From Dolichospermum sp. UHCC 0259 (GTDB lineage Bacteria > Cyanobacteriota > Cyanobacteriia > Cyanobacteriales > Nostocaceae): a stretch of 55,029 nt of DNA. The notes beneath the pieces are model-generated. The model did no database searches, was not told where the DNA came from, and saw only the letters and a program-made list of their open reading frames with translations. Positions 28,182 through 36,970 of the stretch are shown piece by piece (positions within the stretch are counted from its first letter, which is position 1; every line of letters starts with the position of its first letter). The stretch is from assembly GCF_009711935.1 (NCBI RefSeq), contig NZ_VIKX01000124.1, positions 1 through 55,029 on the forward strand, in the 5' to 3' direction. Both the position numbers and the translations under genes were made by a program.

Positions 28182-29276
28182 TTATTTTTGCCATGCTGCA
28201 CTAGCTTGATCAATAACTTGCTCAACTTTACTAAAGAATGACTGTTCTGAGAAATTACTAACAGCATGATTACGGATAGTTTCGTAATCCCAAGATATTC
28301 CTCCAGCTTCTAGTAAAGCTGCTTGTAAAGAGCATGGTGCTTGTCTTTTGAAAAATACACCTGTTTTACCTGGTATTTGAGTGTCTAAGACTCCTCCGGC
28401 TCCATAAGCAATGACTGGTGTACCACTGGCGTTTGCCTCGACTGGAACTAATCCATAATCTTCCAAAGCCGCAACAATAATTGATTTGGCTTTAGAAAAT
28501 AAGTCTTTACGTTCTTTATCACTGACATGACCTAGAAATTGGATGTTGGGTAATGCCTGGGCTTTTAATCTTTCTTGTTCTGGTCCATCACCTGATATTA
28601 ATAAGTTCCAGCCTAACCAATTAAAAGCTTCGACTATTATATCAAGACGTTTATAACTTATCATCCGCGCCGATGCCAAGTAGTATTCTTCTTTAGTATC
28701 GGAAAAAACAAAGTTGCTAGTATCAATTGGATAGTTAATGGCGATCGCTTGTTTGTGATAAATTTTTTGAATCCGTTGGGCAACAATACTAGAGTTAGCG
28801 ATGTAGAGATCGGGTTCTTGAGCATATTTCAGGTCTACATCTCTCATCATTTGAAAGATTTTTTCGATGAGAGGAGCAAAGTATCTATAGTCTCCGTATT
28901 CCCGTAAATATGTTTCTGTATCCCATAAAAAGCGGGTAACATTATGACAAAAACAAATATGTTTTGCTTGGGGATTTTTCCGTACTGCTTTGGCAAAACT
29001 GGTGCTACTGCTGATAATTAGGTCATAATCTTGAAGATCCAAGGAACGAAATGCGGGAAAATATAAGGGGGCTAACATCCGAAAATATTTGGTTGCACCA
29101 GGAATTTTTTGTAAAAATGTGGTGTTGATAATTCGTTCACCTAAATCAATACTTTTTTGCGGGTCGTATAATGAGGTGAAAATGTCAGCGTCGGGATACC
29201 GTTTACACAATAATTCAAATACGCGCTCTGCTCCACCGCGTTGGGTTAAGTAATCATGGACGAGAGCTATTTTCAT
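28182..29276 (-). CDS. glycosyltransferase family 4 protein (HEP island)
   Basis: A 364-residue GT-B glycosyltransferase opening MKIALVHDYLTQRGGAERVF, with AKHICFCHNVTRFLWD (mannosyltransferase-like branch), then LASARMISYKRLDIIVEAF, LISGDGPEQERLKAQA and the donor motif IVAALEDYGLVPVEANASGT. It likely transfers a hexose during repeat-unit assembly. In Anabaena the equivalent gene lies just upstream of the wzc-like gene, as here. It is separated from the next gene upstream by 370 bp containing a repeat element. Confidence 0.93.
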   Translation of the reverse strand: MKIALVHDYLTQRGGAERVFELLCKRYPDADIFTSLYDPQKSIDLGERIINTTFLQKIPGATKYFRMLAPLYFPAFRSLDLQDYDLIISSSTSFAKAVRKNPQAKHICFCHNVTRFLWDTETYLREYGDYRYFAPLIEKIFQMMRDVDLKYAQEPDLYIANSSIVAQRIQKIYHKQAIAINYPIDTSNFVFSDTKEEYYLASARMISYKRLDIIVEAFNWLGWNLLISGDGPEQERLKAQALPNIQFLGHVSDKERKDLFSKAKSIIVAALEDYGLVPVEANASGTPVIAYGAGGVLDTQIPGKTGVFFKRQAPCSLQAALLEAGGISWDYETIRNHAVSNFSEQSFFSKVEQVIDQASAAWQK

Positions 29277-29646
29277 TTTTTCTTGATAATTTGGTAGTTG
29301 ATGATTGGTTTTAATATTTATTGGCTAGTAATTAAATTTTTAATGTTGTATTACTAGGTTGTATCAGTTGTTTGGTATCAATTATTTTATGTTGTTTAAT
29401 AAGGTGTTGAATCATGGAAAACCTCGCAAGATTATCAAAATAATCTCTGTCATTTATTGTATATATGTGAATTCAGAGGTTAAATGAAAGTATCAGGAAA
29501 CCTCTGAATTATTTTGACGCTATAGCAGGAGTCAGGAGTCAGGAGTCAGGAGTAAAAACCTGTTGTGGATGAAGTTGCATGAATACCTACGGTACGTTAG
29601 AACAATTCATATCCTGATCACCTTGACGGTTGCTATTTTTGGAAAA
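29277..29646. repeat. intergenic region with MITE-like element family B (copy 2)
   Basis: A 115-bp element at 29522-29636 is the inverted relative of the copy at 2885-2974, with ends ATAGCAGGAGTCA and TGACGGTTGCTAT. Inside it, the AGGAGTC heptamer is repeated four times (29527-29552). The rest of the gap is AT-rich and may hold a promoter for the GT4 gene. Confidence 0.65.
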
Positions 29647-30960
29647 CTATTTTGTTAGTGTTAAAGTTCTCACAGGAGCAAAGTAAACTGTTTGTTCAGC
29701 GCGTAATTGATCACAAAGTCTACCTTCTGGTAGTTCCACGTCATCATAAGTGAGGACTTGATCTTTAGGAATATCACGCTTTAAGCGACATCCTTCGGCT
29801 AAACCCATTGGGAGTAGGTTTTGTTGTTGCACAATTGGGGAATTTTCACATTGCCCATAGGTCATGTAATAACCAATACCATCAAGGGTTGCTCCGGCTT
29901 GGAGGTCAGTTTTGGCGGTGGTGACGACATCAACAACGGGACCGGCGATTGGTGCAAGCACAGCATCATGGAAGAGAACCGCCCGGGCTACGGAGAGGGG
30001 AACTTCAAAATGGCACAGGTGATAGGGAGTGTAGAAGCTGTAGAGGGGGCCTTCACCGAGTTTATAAAGGTTGAGGTAGTGACGTTGTTTGGGGTCTTCG
30101 TGGGTGGCAAATACGAATACTCCTGGACCGGGTTTAGTACCAACTACGTAATCAACGATACCGCCTAGTTCTTGGAGTTGGTCAATGTCGTACATTTTGG
30201 TCATTTCATCTACATGACCGGTGTAGTCATATCCCAACATTCCCCGCTTGGCTACTTTCATACCTGTGCCGTTGGCGACTATGGCTTGCTCAAAGGAGAT
30301 TTTTGTACCATCGGCAAAGCTTGTTACCATAGCGGGATTTTGTCCCCAACGTTGGGCAAAACCGGCTTGGGTGGTGGGGTTGCGGTAGGGGTCTTGTAAG
30401 CCTTTGATGTTACCGCAGAGGAGGGGCTTTAAACCGATGCTTTTGACAAAGCGGTAGAGGTTCATTTCTACCCCTGGCTGGTCGCCGTCACAGGCGCTCA
30501 GGACGACTCCAGCGCGGTCTGCATGGACTTTGAGGATGGGGCCAATTGTGCCATCTAGTTCGGCATTCATGAGGATGATATGCTTGTGATGAGCGATCGC
30601 ACATAACACCAAATGAGCCGCGTATTCAATTGTCCCAGTGACTTCGATGATTGCATCTATGCCATCTGCTTCACACAGGAGCATGGCATCTTCGGTGATT
30701 GCATATTCATTTTGAGCGATCGCCTCTTCTAAATCAGCCAAATTAGCAACAATTTTGATATCTTCAATTCCTGCTTCTAAATAAGCTCGTTTAGCGTTAT
30801 CAATGTGACGATTAGAAATAGCCACCAACTCCATTCCTGGCACAGAATTGATAATTTGATTAGCAATTCCTCGACCCATAAAACCAGCACCAATCATGGC
30901 AACTTTAACTGGTTTACCTAATGCCGCTCGTGCTTGTAAAGCCTTATCAACAATAATCAT
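29647..30960 (-). CDS. NAD(P)-dependent oxidoreductase with SAF domain (HEP island)
   Basis: About 437 residues. The N-terminal Rossmann domain is clear (VKVAMIGAGFMGRGIANQII), with a homoserine-dehydrogenase-like block (DAIIEVTGTIEYAAHLVLCA, DGDQPGVEMNLYRFV). A C-terminal SAF-type domain follows (GLAEGCRLKRDIPKDQVLTY). The pattern is found in sugar and antifreeze-like oxidoreductases of unknown substrate. The frame extends upstream to 30999, but the ATG at 30960 is preceded by AGGAG and lies 2 bp after the rfbC stop, so I choose it. Coupling to rfbC suggests a role in making the nucleotide-sugar donor. Confidence 0.9.
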   Translation of the reverse strand: MIIVDKALQARAALGKPVKVAMIGAGFMGRGIANQIINSVPGMELVAISNRHIDNAKRAYLEAGIEDIKIVANLADLEEAIAQNEYAITEDAMLLCEADGIDAIIEVTGTIEYAAHLVLCAIAHHKHIILMNAELDGTIGPILKVHADRAGVVLSACDGDQPGVEMNLYRFVKSIGLKPLLCGNIKGLQDPYRNPTTQAGFAQRWGQNPAMVTSFADGTKISFEQAIVANGTGMKVAKRGMLGYDYTGHVDEMTKMYDIDQLQELGGIVDYVVGTKPGPGVFVFATHEDPKQRHYLNLYKLGEGPLYSFYTPYHLCHFEVPLSVARAVLFHDAVLAPIAGPVVDVVTTAKTDLQAGATLDGIGYYMTYGQCENSPIVQQQNLLPMGLAEGCRLKRDIPKDQVLTYDDVELPEGRLCDQLRAEQTVYFAPVRTLTLTK

Positions 30961-30962
30961 GA

Positions 30963-31508
30963 TTAAACTCCTATCAAAATAGATTCTAGTAAAGGCCAAT
31001 TGCGATCTTTATCAGACATTTCTGTTGCACTCAATGGCCAGGAAATTTCTAAAATTGGATCATCATAACGTAAACCCCGTTCATATCCAGGAGTGTAAAA
31101 TTCACCCACTTGATATACAACTTCTGCGCCATCTGTTAAAGCTTGATAACCATGAGCAAACATTTCTGGAACATAAAGAGCGCGACGATTTTCTGCACTC
31201 AGTTCTACACCAATATGCGCTAGATAAGTGGGAGATTCAGGACGCATATCCACAATCACATCATAAATAGCTCCTTGAGTACAGCGAATTAATTTTGTTT
31301 CGGCTGCGGGGAGAGTTTGATAATGCATTCCTCGCAATGTGCCTTTTTTATGATTAAAAGAAAGGTTACATTGGGCAACTGTTGGTTTTAAACCATGAGC
31401 AATAAATTCATCAGCGCAAAAAGTCCGAGCAAAAAAACCACGAGAATCAGGCTTTTCTTCTAAGTCAATAATGAAAGCACCAGCGAGTTTAGTAGAGGTA
31501 AAAATCAT
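30963..31508 (-). CDS. rfbC: dTDP-4-dehydrorhamnose 3,5-epimerase
   Basis: A 181-residue cupin epimerase: GAFIIDLEEKPDSRGFFART at the N-terminus, QCNLSFNHKKGTLRGMHYQT with the catalytic His, CTQGAIYDVIVDMRPESPTY and YVPEMFAHGYQALTDGAEVV. It converts a 4-keto-6-deoxy nucleotide sugar during deoxysugar synthesis. rfbA, B and D are not adjacent, and the cytidylyltransferase gene upstream suggests that a CDP-linked sugar may be the real substrate. It is coupled to the following oxidoreductase gene. Confidence 0.93.
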   Translation of the reverse strand: MIFTSTKLAGAFIIDLEEKPDSRGFFARTFCADEFIAHGLKPTVAQCNLSFNHKKGTLRGMHYQTLPAAETKLIRCTQGAIYDVIVDMRPESPTYLAHIGVELSAENRRALYVPEMFAHGYQALTDGAEVVYQVGEFYTPGYERGLRYDDPILEISWPLSATEMSDKDRNWPLLESILIGV

Positions 31509-31604
31509 AGCTGTTTATAAGGTTTTTGTTGAAATAAAAAATGGTTTTGCTGTTGCGTTTATACCTTGAATCCTAATTGGGGATTTATTTTGGGAAAGGT
31601 ATGA

Positions 31605-32591
31605 TCATGATATTTGTTTATTTTCTAAGTTGCTTGATTGGTAAATTTTAATTTCTCTTTCTTGTTGTGACATAACATTTTCCAAAATTGACGTAGCCAC
31701 TAAACCAAAATAAGGAATAATGGTGGTAACTGCTATGATTGGCCATCTTCTTAAAGCCCCGAAGAAAATTCGCCAATTATTATCAGTTAAATGCCGAAGA
31801 ATTAATTGGCTACAAAATGATTGAGAGTATCCTATTTCCTTAAGCTTGATATTAACTTCGGGTGAATAAGTATATTGCATTTTCAGCAATACTTTTGGTT
31901 TTACCATCCAATGACTAGCACCAAAAGCATTTTCTAACAAACTATCTTTGGTTACTTTGACACTGCCATGAAAAGCACAAAAACCAGTTAAATAGACCTG
32001 GTAATCTAAGTTTTTCACACCATTAGGCCATTTTTGGAGAGCAGCTTGAGCTAATTCTGTTTTGTATACTTGAGCAGACATTAGTTGTACACCAGAGCGA
32101 TTTTCCTGTATACAACGCTCAAATGCCGCTTTGCCATTATGCTCGACTTGTTCATAATTAAGCTCATAACAGCGTTGATATAATAATTCACCTGTTACTT
32201 CATGACGACAGGAAAAATTCAAAAGCAGTAATCCTAAATCTGGCTCTTTCTTTAAGGTATTGATGATATAAGAGATCGTTGTATCAGCGATAATGTCATC
32301 ATCGCTAATAGTCCAAACATATTTACTTGTTGCTGCTTCAATGCAATAAGTAATATTTTTCATTACGCCAACATTTTCACTACTTTTATTGATATGAAAT
32401 GTTGTAGTTGGTAACAATGACTGCCATTTCTTAACTATTTCTTGTGTATGATCTTCTGAACAATTATCAGAAACAATAATTTCACATTCAGATTCATAAC
32501 CTTTGATAGATTTAGCTAACCAAGCCAACTGTTTATTTAATAATTCCGCACGATTGTATGTGGGTATCGCAATGGTCAGTAATGCATTCAT
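31605..32591 (-). CDS. glycosyltransferase family 2 protein, paralogue 3 of 3
   Basis: A 328-residue GT2 protein beginning MNALLTIAIPTYNRAELLNK, with ECEIIVSDNCSEDHTQEIV, the DXD-like block SKYVWTISDDDIIADTTISY, and a basic C-terminal helix (WRIFFGALRRWPIIAVTTII) likely to bind the membrane. It closely resembles the proteins at 33538-34551 and 34609-35577, so the three arose by tandem duplication. It lies between the dioxygenase gene and rfbC in the HEP island. Confidence 0.93.
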   Translation of the reverse strand: MNALLTIAIPTYNRAELLNKQLAWLAKSIKGYESECEIIVSDNCSEDHTQEIVKKWQSLLPTTTFHINKSSENVGVMKNITYCIEAATSKYVWTISDDDIIADTTISYIINTLKKEPDLGLLLLNFSCRHEVTGELLYQRCYELNYEQVEHNGKAAFERCIQENRSGVQLMSAQVYKTELAQAALQKWPNGVKNLDYQVYLTGFCAFHGSVKVTKDSLLENAFGASHWMVKPKVLLKMQYTYSPEVNIKLKEIGYSQSFCSQLILRHLTDNNWRIFFGALRRWPIIAVTTIIPYFGLVATSILENVMSQQEREIKIYQSSNLENKQIS

Positions 32592-32645
32592 AGTAGAGAA
32601 ACTCTTATTAAAAGTGCGAATGTTTTTGGCTATTATTTTCCATCT

Positions 32646-33488
32646 TTAAACTAAGCTACCAGTTATTGATTGTTGACTTATTTTGGGAAAGGTATCATCA
32701 TGATATTGTGTACAAAGTTCAGGTCTTTTAGGAGATTTAGCCGTGTATGTGAAAAATATAGTTGACCGTTCTTGGATTCTCACAGTCCCATGATGTAAAA
32801 TATTTCTGACATCGGCAAAAATCACGGTTCCAGCTTTACCAGGACATGATTTCCAAGCTGATTTAGGAATAACTTTCATCATTTTATCATCGTTAATTCC
32901 CAAAAAATTAACACGCCATAATTCATAATCAACTTGATAATTCTTAACTTGCTCTAAAACATTAGTCGGTAGTGGAATATATTCAAATGGTCCATGTTCT
33001 TCAGTCACATCATCTAAATAGATAATAACTTTAATCATCCGTCTATCTTCAGAATCTTTATGCCAGAGTAAAGTTTCCGATTGTTTTTCATTAGGGAAGT
33101 CTTTCCGCACATGAACACCATGAAAAGCGATAGGTAAACCTATATAATGCTCAATGATATTTTGTAGTCGGGATTCCATTCCCCAATTAAAAAATTCCGA
33201 TAAATCTGTAACCGTATAAATTTGTGGTAATTTGTATCCGGCATGAATATCTCTAGGATTTACCATCCTATCAGTGCAACTATTAGCAGTCGCTAACATT
33301 GTAGCCGTAGATGAAAAACCTAAATCTTCCAAGGATGTAATGTAAACACCTGATGTTTTTAGAGTATCAACAATCAATTTATCTCCTGGATCAAGAGCAG
33401 GTAAATTTATTTGATGTTGCCAAAGCTTCACTTTATAGTCTAACTCATCTTTTAAGACTGAGATTTTTTCTGTAACGTTATTAATCAC
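32646..33488 (-). CDS. phytanoyl-CoA dioxygenase-like Fe(II)/2-oxoglutarate enzyme
   Basis: A protein of about 280 residues. The iron-binding HxD is seen in TLLWHKDSEDRRMIKV, the distal His in FADVRNILHHGTV, and the 2-oxoglutarate-binding Arg in IQERSTIFFTYTAKSP. These fit the PhyH family of oxygenases that hydroxylate small molecules or sugars. The frame extends to a TTG at 33506. I favour the GTG at 33488 because GGGAGG lies just upstream. It is wedged between GT2 paralogues in the HEP island, so it may decorate the repeat unit. Substrate unknown. Confidence 0.85.
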   Translation of the reverse strand: MINNVTEKISVLKDELDYKVKLWQHQINLPALDPGDKLIVDTLKTSGVYITSLEDLGFSSTATMLATANSCTDRMVNPRDIHAGYKLPQIYTVTDLSEFFNWGMESRLQNIIEHYIGLPIAFHGVHVRKDFPNEKQSETLLWHKDSEDRRMIKVIIYLDDVTEEHGPFEYIPLPTNVLEQVKNYQVDYELWRVNFLGINDDKMMKVIPKSAWKSCPGKAGTVIFADVRNILHHGTVRIQERSTIFFTYTAKSPKRPELCTQYHDDTFPKISQQSITGSLV

Positions 33489-33537
33489 AATCCAAATACC
33501 TCCCAATCAAAGTTTTTTTGTATAAACAATTGGTGAT

Positions 33538-34551
33538 TTATCCCTGATATTTTCTGACTTCTGAAGTCGTTGTTGTCTCCATTTCTGCTTCTGCTACTTT
33601 AAATTCTCTCATTGGTATTAATTCCAATGCTGCCACACTAGCTAAACCTAAAAAGGGAACTACTGTCTTAATAGCTGATACAGGCCATCTTCTCATTGCT
33701 CCTAAAAAGACTTTCAGGTCTACTTCATGGTAGTTTTGTAAAAGCATCCGACAACAATATGCTTTAGAATAACCAACTTGCTCAAGTTTTAAAATAACTT
33801 CAGGGATATGTTGGTATTGCATTAAAAGTGCAGACTTAGGTTCTTTTTGCCAATAACTAACACCAACAACACATTCTAAATAGATATCTTTAGTCACAAT
33901 GACTTTGCCATTAGCAGCACAATAACCGGCTAAATATGCTAAAGATATCCAATTATTACTAGCAGTTGGCCAAATTTGGAGAGCGTCTTTAATTAAATCA
34001 GCACGATATACTGTAGCCGTTAGAAAAATTACTGCTCCTACACTTTTACTAAAACAATGTTCAAATATTGCTTTACCATCACTTTTACCATCTTCAGTAT
34101 CCGCATCAAACCAGCGATTACCAACTATTTTTGGTGGATGTACTGCTTCACCAGTAATTTTGTTTCGACCAGAAAAATTCAGAAATAATAATGATAAATC
34201 ATCAATATTTTTAATTTTATCTATCACATAGGCAACTGCTCTTTCCTGAATTGGATCATCATCACCAATTGTCCAAACATACTTGGTTGTTACAAAACTT
34301 AGGCAATGAAAAATATTTCGCATTACGCCGATGTTTTCAGGATTTCTATTTGATTTGAATGTGATATTATTGAGAATATTTTGCCATTTACTAATGATAG
34401 ATTGAGTATGATCAGTAGAACAGTTATCAGAAACTAAAATTTCACACTCTGATTCAAATCCTTGAATAGCTTGGGATAACCAAGTTAATTGTTTATCTAG
34501 TAATTCGGCTCGATTGTAAGTAGGAATAGCAATAGTTAGGAGTTTGTTCAT
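33538..34551 (-). CDS. glycosyltransferase family 2 protein, paralogue 2 of 3
   Basis: A 337-residue GT2 protein starting MNKLLTIAIPTYNRAELLDK, with ECEILVSDNCSTDHTQSI and the metal-binding TKYVWTIGDDDPIQERAVAY. A C-terminal amphipathic or membrane segment FLGAMRRWPVSAIKTVVPFL follows. Same architecture as its two neighbours. Its unique tail (EAEMETTTTSEVRKYQG) is polar. Likely adds one residue of the polysaccharide repeat. Confidence 0.93.
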   Translation of the reverse strand: MNKLLTIAIPTYNRAELLDKQLTWLSQAIQGFESECEILVSDNCSTDHTQSIISKWQNILNNITFKSNRNPENIGVMRNIFHCLSFVTTKYVWTIGDDDPIQERAVAYVIDKIKNIDDLSLLFLNFSGRNKITGEAVHPPKIVGNRWFDADTEDGKSDGKAIFEHCFSKSVGAVIFLTATVYRADLIKDALQIWPTASNNWISLAYLAGYCAANGKVIVTKDIYLECVVGVSYWQKEPKSALLMQYQHIPEVILKLEQVGYSKAYCCRMLLQNYHEVDLKVFLGAMRRWPVSAIKTVVPFLGLASVAALELIPMREFKVAEAEMETTTTSEVRKYQG

Positions 34552-34608
34552 GGTTTTTGATGCAAAAAATATTTTATATGGTTAATAGAGGAAGATTTTA
34601 TTTTTTAT

Positions 34609-35577
34609 TTAATTGCTTAGGTGTGAGATATTTGTTGATGATTTTTTCTGATTAAAATTCAATTGATAGATAAATTTGCCTACCAATTGCAAGTAAGTAA
34701 TTATAATATTTGTGGCTAGAACTGGCCATCTTCTTAAAGCACCTAATAATATTTTCCAATCACTCAGTTTGAAAATATTTTCTAGAATCATGCCTTGACA
34801 AAATTTAGCAGAATATCCTAAACTTAGCAATTTCAGATAAATTTCTGGGATGTAGACATATCGCATCATTAATGACCAGCGAGGATTTTCTTCTAGGGAA
34901 CTAGCGTGCATTGTACATTCCAAATAATTATCTTGAGTAACAATGATATTTCCATGAGCCGCACAAAATCCAGTCCAATAAGCTTGGGATGCTAAATTTT
35001 TATAAGAAGTGGTCCAGTTTTGCAAAGCTTGTTGCACAAGTTCGGTATTATAAATGGTAGCTGTCATGAATAGTACGCCACCAAAACTGCCCTGTAGATA
35101 CTTTTGAAATACAGGTTTACTATCAACAATAATTTCATCACTATCACTAGGAAACCAGTGTTTTACCAAAACTTTATTTGTGTTTTTATCTCGTCCACAA
35201 CAGTTGAGAAACATCAGTGATAAATTGGAATTTTCTTTAATTTTATTGATAACATAAGCTAGAGTCCTTTCCTGAATTGGATCGTCATCTCCCACTGTCC
35301 AAACATATTTACTACCAGCAGCTTGAAGACAAAAGGCAATATTTGGCATTAACCCTATATTTTCCCGATTTCTATTCGCTATAAATACGGTTTTACTAAA
35401 AGCAGATTGCCATTTTTTGACAACTCCTGGTGTATTATCTGTTGAGCAATTATCGGAAATAATAATTTCACATTCTGATTCAAAACCTTTGATTGCTGTT
35501 GCTAACCAAGCTAGTTGTTTATCTAGCAATGCAGCACGATTGTATGTAGGAATAGCAATAGTTAGTAACTTTTGCAT
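34609..35577 (-). CDS. glycosyltransferase family 2 protein, paralogue 1 of 3
   Basis: A 322-residue GT2 protein opening MQKLLTIAIPTYNRAALLDK, with ECEIIISDNCSTDNTPGVV, DXD-like SKYVWTVGDDDPIQERTLAY and C-terminal KILLGALRRWPVLATNIIIT. It is the first of three tandem paralogues, 57 bp from the next. Upstream a 235-bp gap with a GTTGGGTT-type repeat separates it from the epimerase gene. Confidence 0.93.
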   Translation of the reverse strand: MQKLLTIAIPTYNRAALLDKQLAWLATAIKGFESECEIIISDNCSTDNTPGVVKKWQSAFSKTVFIANRNRENIGLMPNIAFCLQAAGSKYVWTVGDDDPIQERTLAYVINKIKENSNLSLMFLNCCGRDKNTNKVLVKHWFPSDSDEIIVDSKPVFQKYLQGSFGGVLFMTATIYNTELVQQALQNWTTSYKNLASQAYWTGFCAAHGNIIVTQDNYLECTMHASSLEENPRWSLMMRYVYIPEIYLKLLSLGYSAKFCQGMILENIFKLSDWKILLGALRRWPVLATNIIITYLQLVGKFIYQLNFNQKKSSTNISHLSN

Positions 35578-35710
35578 TATATGGTAATTCTGGTATGATG
35601 ATATTAGTTGGTGTCTAAAAAAGGCTTTTAAATCGAATATCTTGAATTAAGAAAATTCAATTTAATCCACCTTGATGCAATAATGTTCGGTTAAGGAAAT
35701 GTAGAAATTT

Positions 35711-35785
35711 AGGTTAGGTTGACGCAAGGAAACCAAAAAAAATTATTAATCAAGTTGGGTTTTGCTGTCGCGTAACCCAACCTAC
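35711..35785. repeat. GTTGGGTT-type repeat (compound copy)
   Basis: Two units of the family lie together: AGGTTAGGTTGACGCAAGGA at 35711, and GTTGGGTTTTGCTGTCGCGT followed by AACCCAACCTAC at 35754-35785. The second forms a GTTGGGTT/AACCCAAC stem. Confidence 0.7.
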
Positions 35786-35812
35786 AATATTTTCGGAATT
35801 TTCAGGAATAAG

Positions 35813-36850
35813 TTAATAATTTTCCTGTTTGTTCCAGAAGAAATCTTTGTCAATTTGTTCTGTGCGAATTAAATATTCTAATTGTTTAAGACGAGTGAAT
35901 CCTCTAGACAAGAAAGTATCTTCGGTCATATCAATTTGCTTGAATAAACTAAATAGTTGTCCAGCCCCTTTTTGAGCATTCCAATCACACTTAAATCCAG
36001 GTAAAATTGTGTTGATCTTTTCAAAAGATACTCGATAGCTACGATTGTCTGAACCGTTATTACCAAAAGATAATTGACAACCAGGGAAAACATCGGCAAC
36101 AATTTCTGCTATTTCTTTAACTCGATAGTTATTGCCTGTATCACCAACATTAAAAATTTGATTGTGAATAATATCTCTTGGTGCTTCCAAGGCACAAACG
36201 ATGGCTTTACAAATATCTAAGGCGTGAACTAATGGCCGCCAAGGTGTACCATCACTGGTCATTTTAATTTCTTTTGTAGTCCAAGCTAACCCCGCCAAGT
36301 TGTTTAAAACAATATCAAATCGCATTCTGGGGGAAGCACCAAAAGCAGTCGCATTCCGCATGAAAGTAGGGGAGAAATCATCATCAGCTAATGGTTGTAA
36401 ATCTCTTTCTACTAATGTTTTACATTCGGCGTAAGCTGTTTGCGGATTAACTGGTGATGATTCTGTAATATCACCTTCACTAGCTACGCCGTAAACACTA
36501 CAGGAGGACATATAAACAAAGCGGCGGATACCTACTGATTTTGCCAAATTAGCTAGACGAACTGAACCTAAATGATTAATATCATAGGTAATTGTGGGGG
36601 ATAATTGTCCAGTAGGATCGTTGGATAATTCTGCCATGTGAACGATAGCATCTACGCCTTCTAAATCTTCGGGATTGATATCACGAATATCTTTATTTAG
36701 GGTTTTAGCTGTGATGTTAGTGCCGTTATATAGCCAACCAACTTTATAAAATCCAGTGTCAACTCCCAGAACTTCATGTCCTTTTTGCATTAATAAAGAA
36801 GGCAATAAAGAACCAAGATAACCTTCTGTTCCAGTTACTAAAATTTTCAT
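35813..36850 (-). CDS. NAD-dependent epimerase/dehydratase (HEP island)
   Basis: About 345 residues of an extended short-chain dehydrogenase: Rossmann motif MKILVTGTEGYLGSLLPSLL, catalytic YxxxK in NPQTAYAECKTLVERD with the preceding serine in RRFVYMSSCSVYG, and RPLVHALDICKAIVCALE. It would epimerise or dehydrate a nucleotide sugar; the substrate is likely the product of the upstream cytidylyltransferase. The frame extends to 36952, but the ATG at 36850 begins the Rossmann strand and is preferred. Confidence 0.93.
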   Translation of the reverse strand: MKILVTGTEGYLGSLLPSLLMQKGHEVLGVDTGFYKVGWLYNGTNITAKTLNKDIRDINPEDLEGVDAIVHMAELSNDPTGQLSPTITYDINHLGSVRLANLAKSVGIRRFVYMSSCSVYGVASEGDITESSPVNPQTAYAECKTLVERDLQPLADDDFSPTFMRNATAFGASPRMRFDIVLNNLAGLAWTTKEIKMTSDGTPWRPLVHALDICKAIVCALEAPRDIIHNQIFNVGDTGNNYRVKEIAEIVADVFPGCQLSFGNNGSDNRSYRVSFEKINTILPGFKCDWNAQKGAGQLFSLFKQIDMTEDTFLSRGFTRLKQLEYLIRTEQIDKDFFWNKQENY

Positions 36851-36970
36851 GATGTTAAAGTTTTTGATGTGGGAAATTAACTTGTTTCTTGAAGAGTCTG
36901 TAGGGAAGAATATTTCCAGAATAATTAACCGCAGATAAACGCAGATGAACACAGATAAGAGATGATTGTG

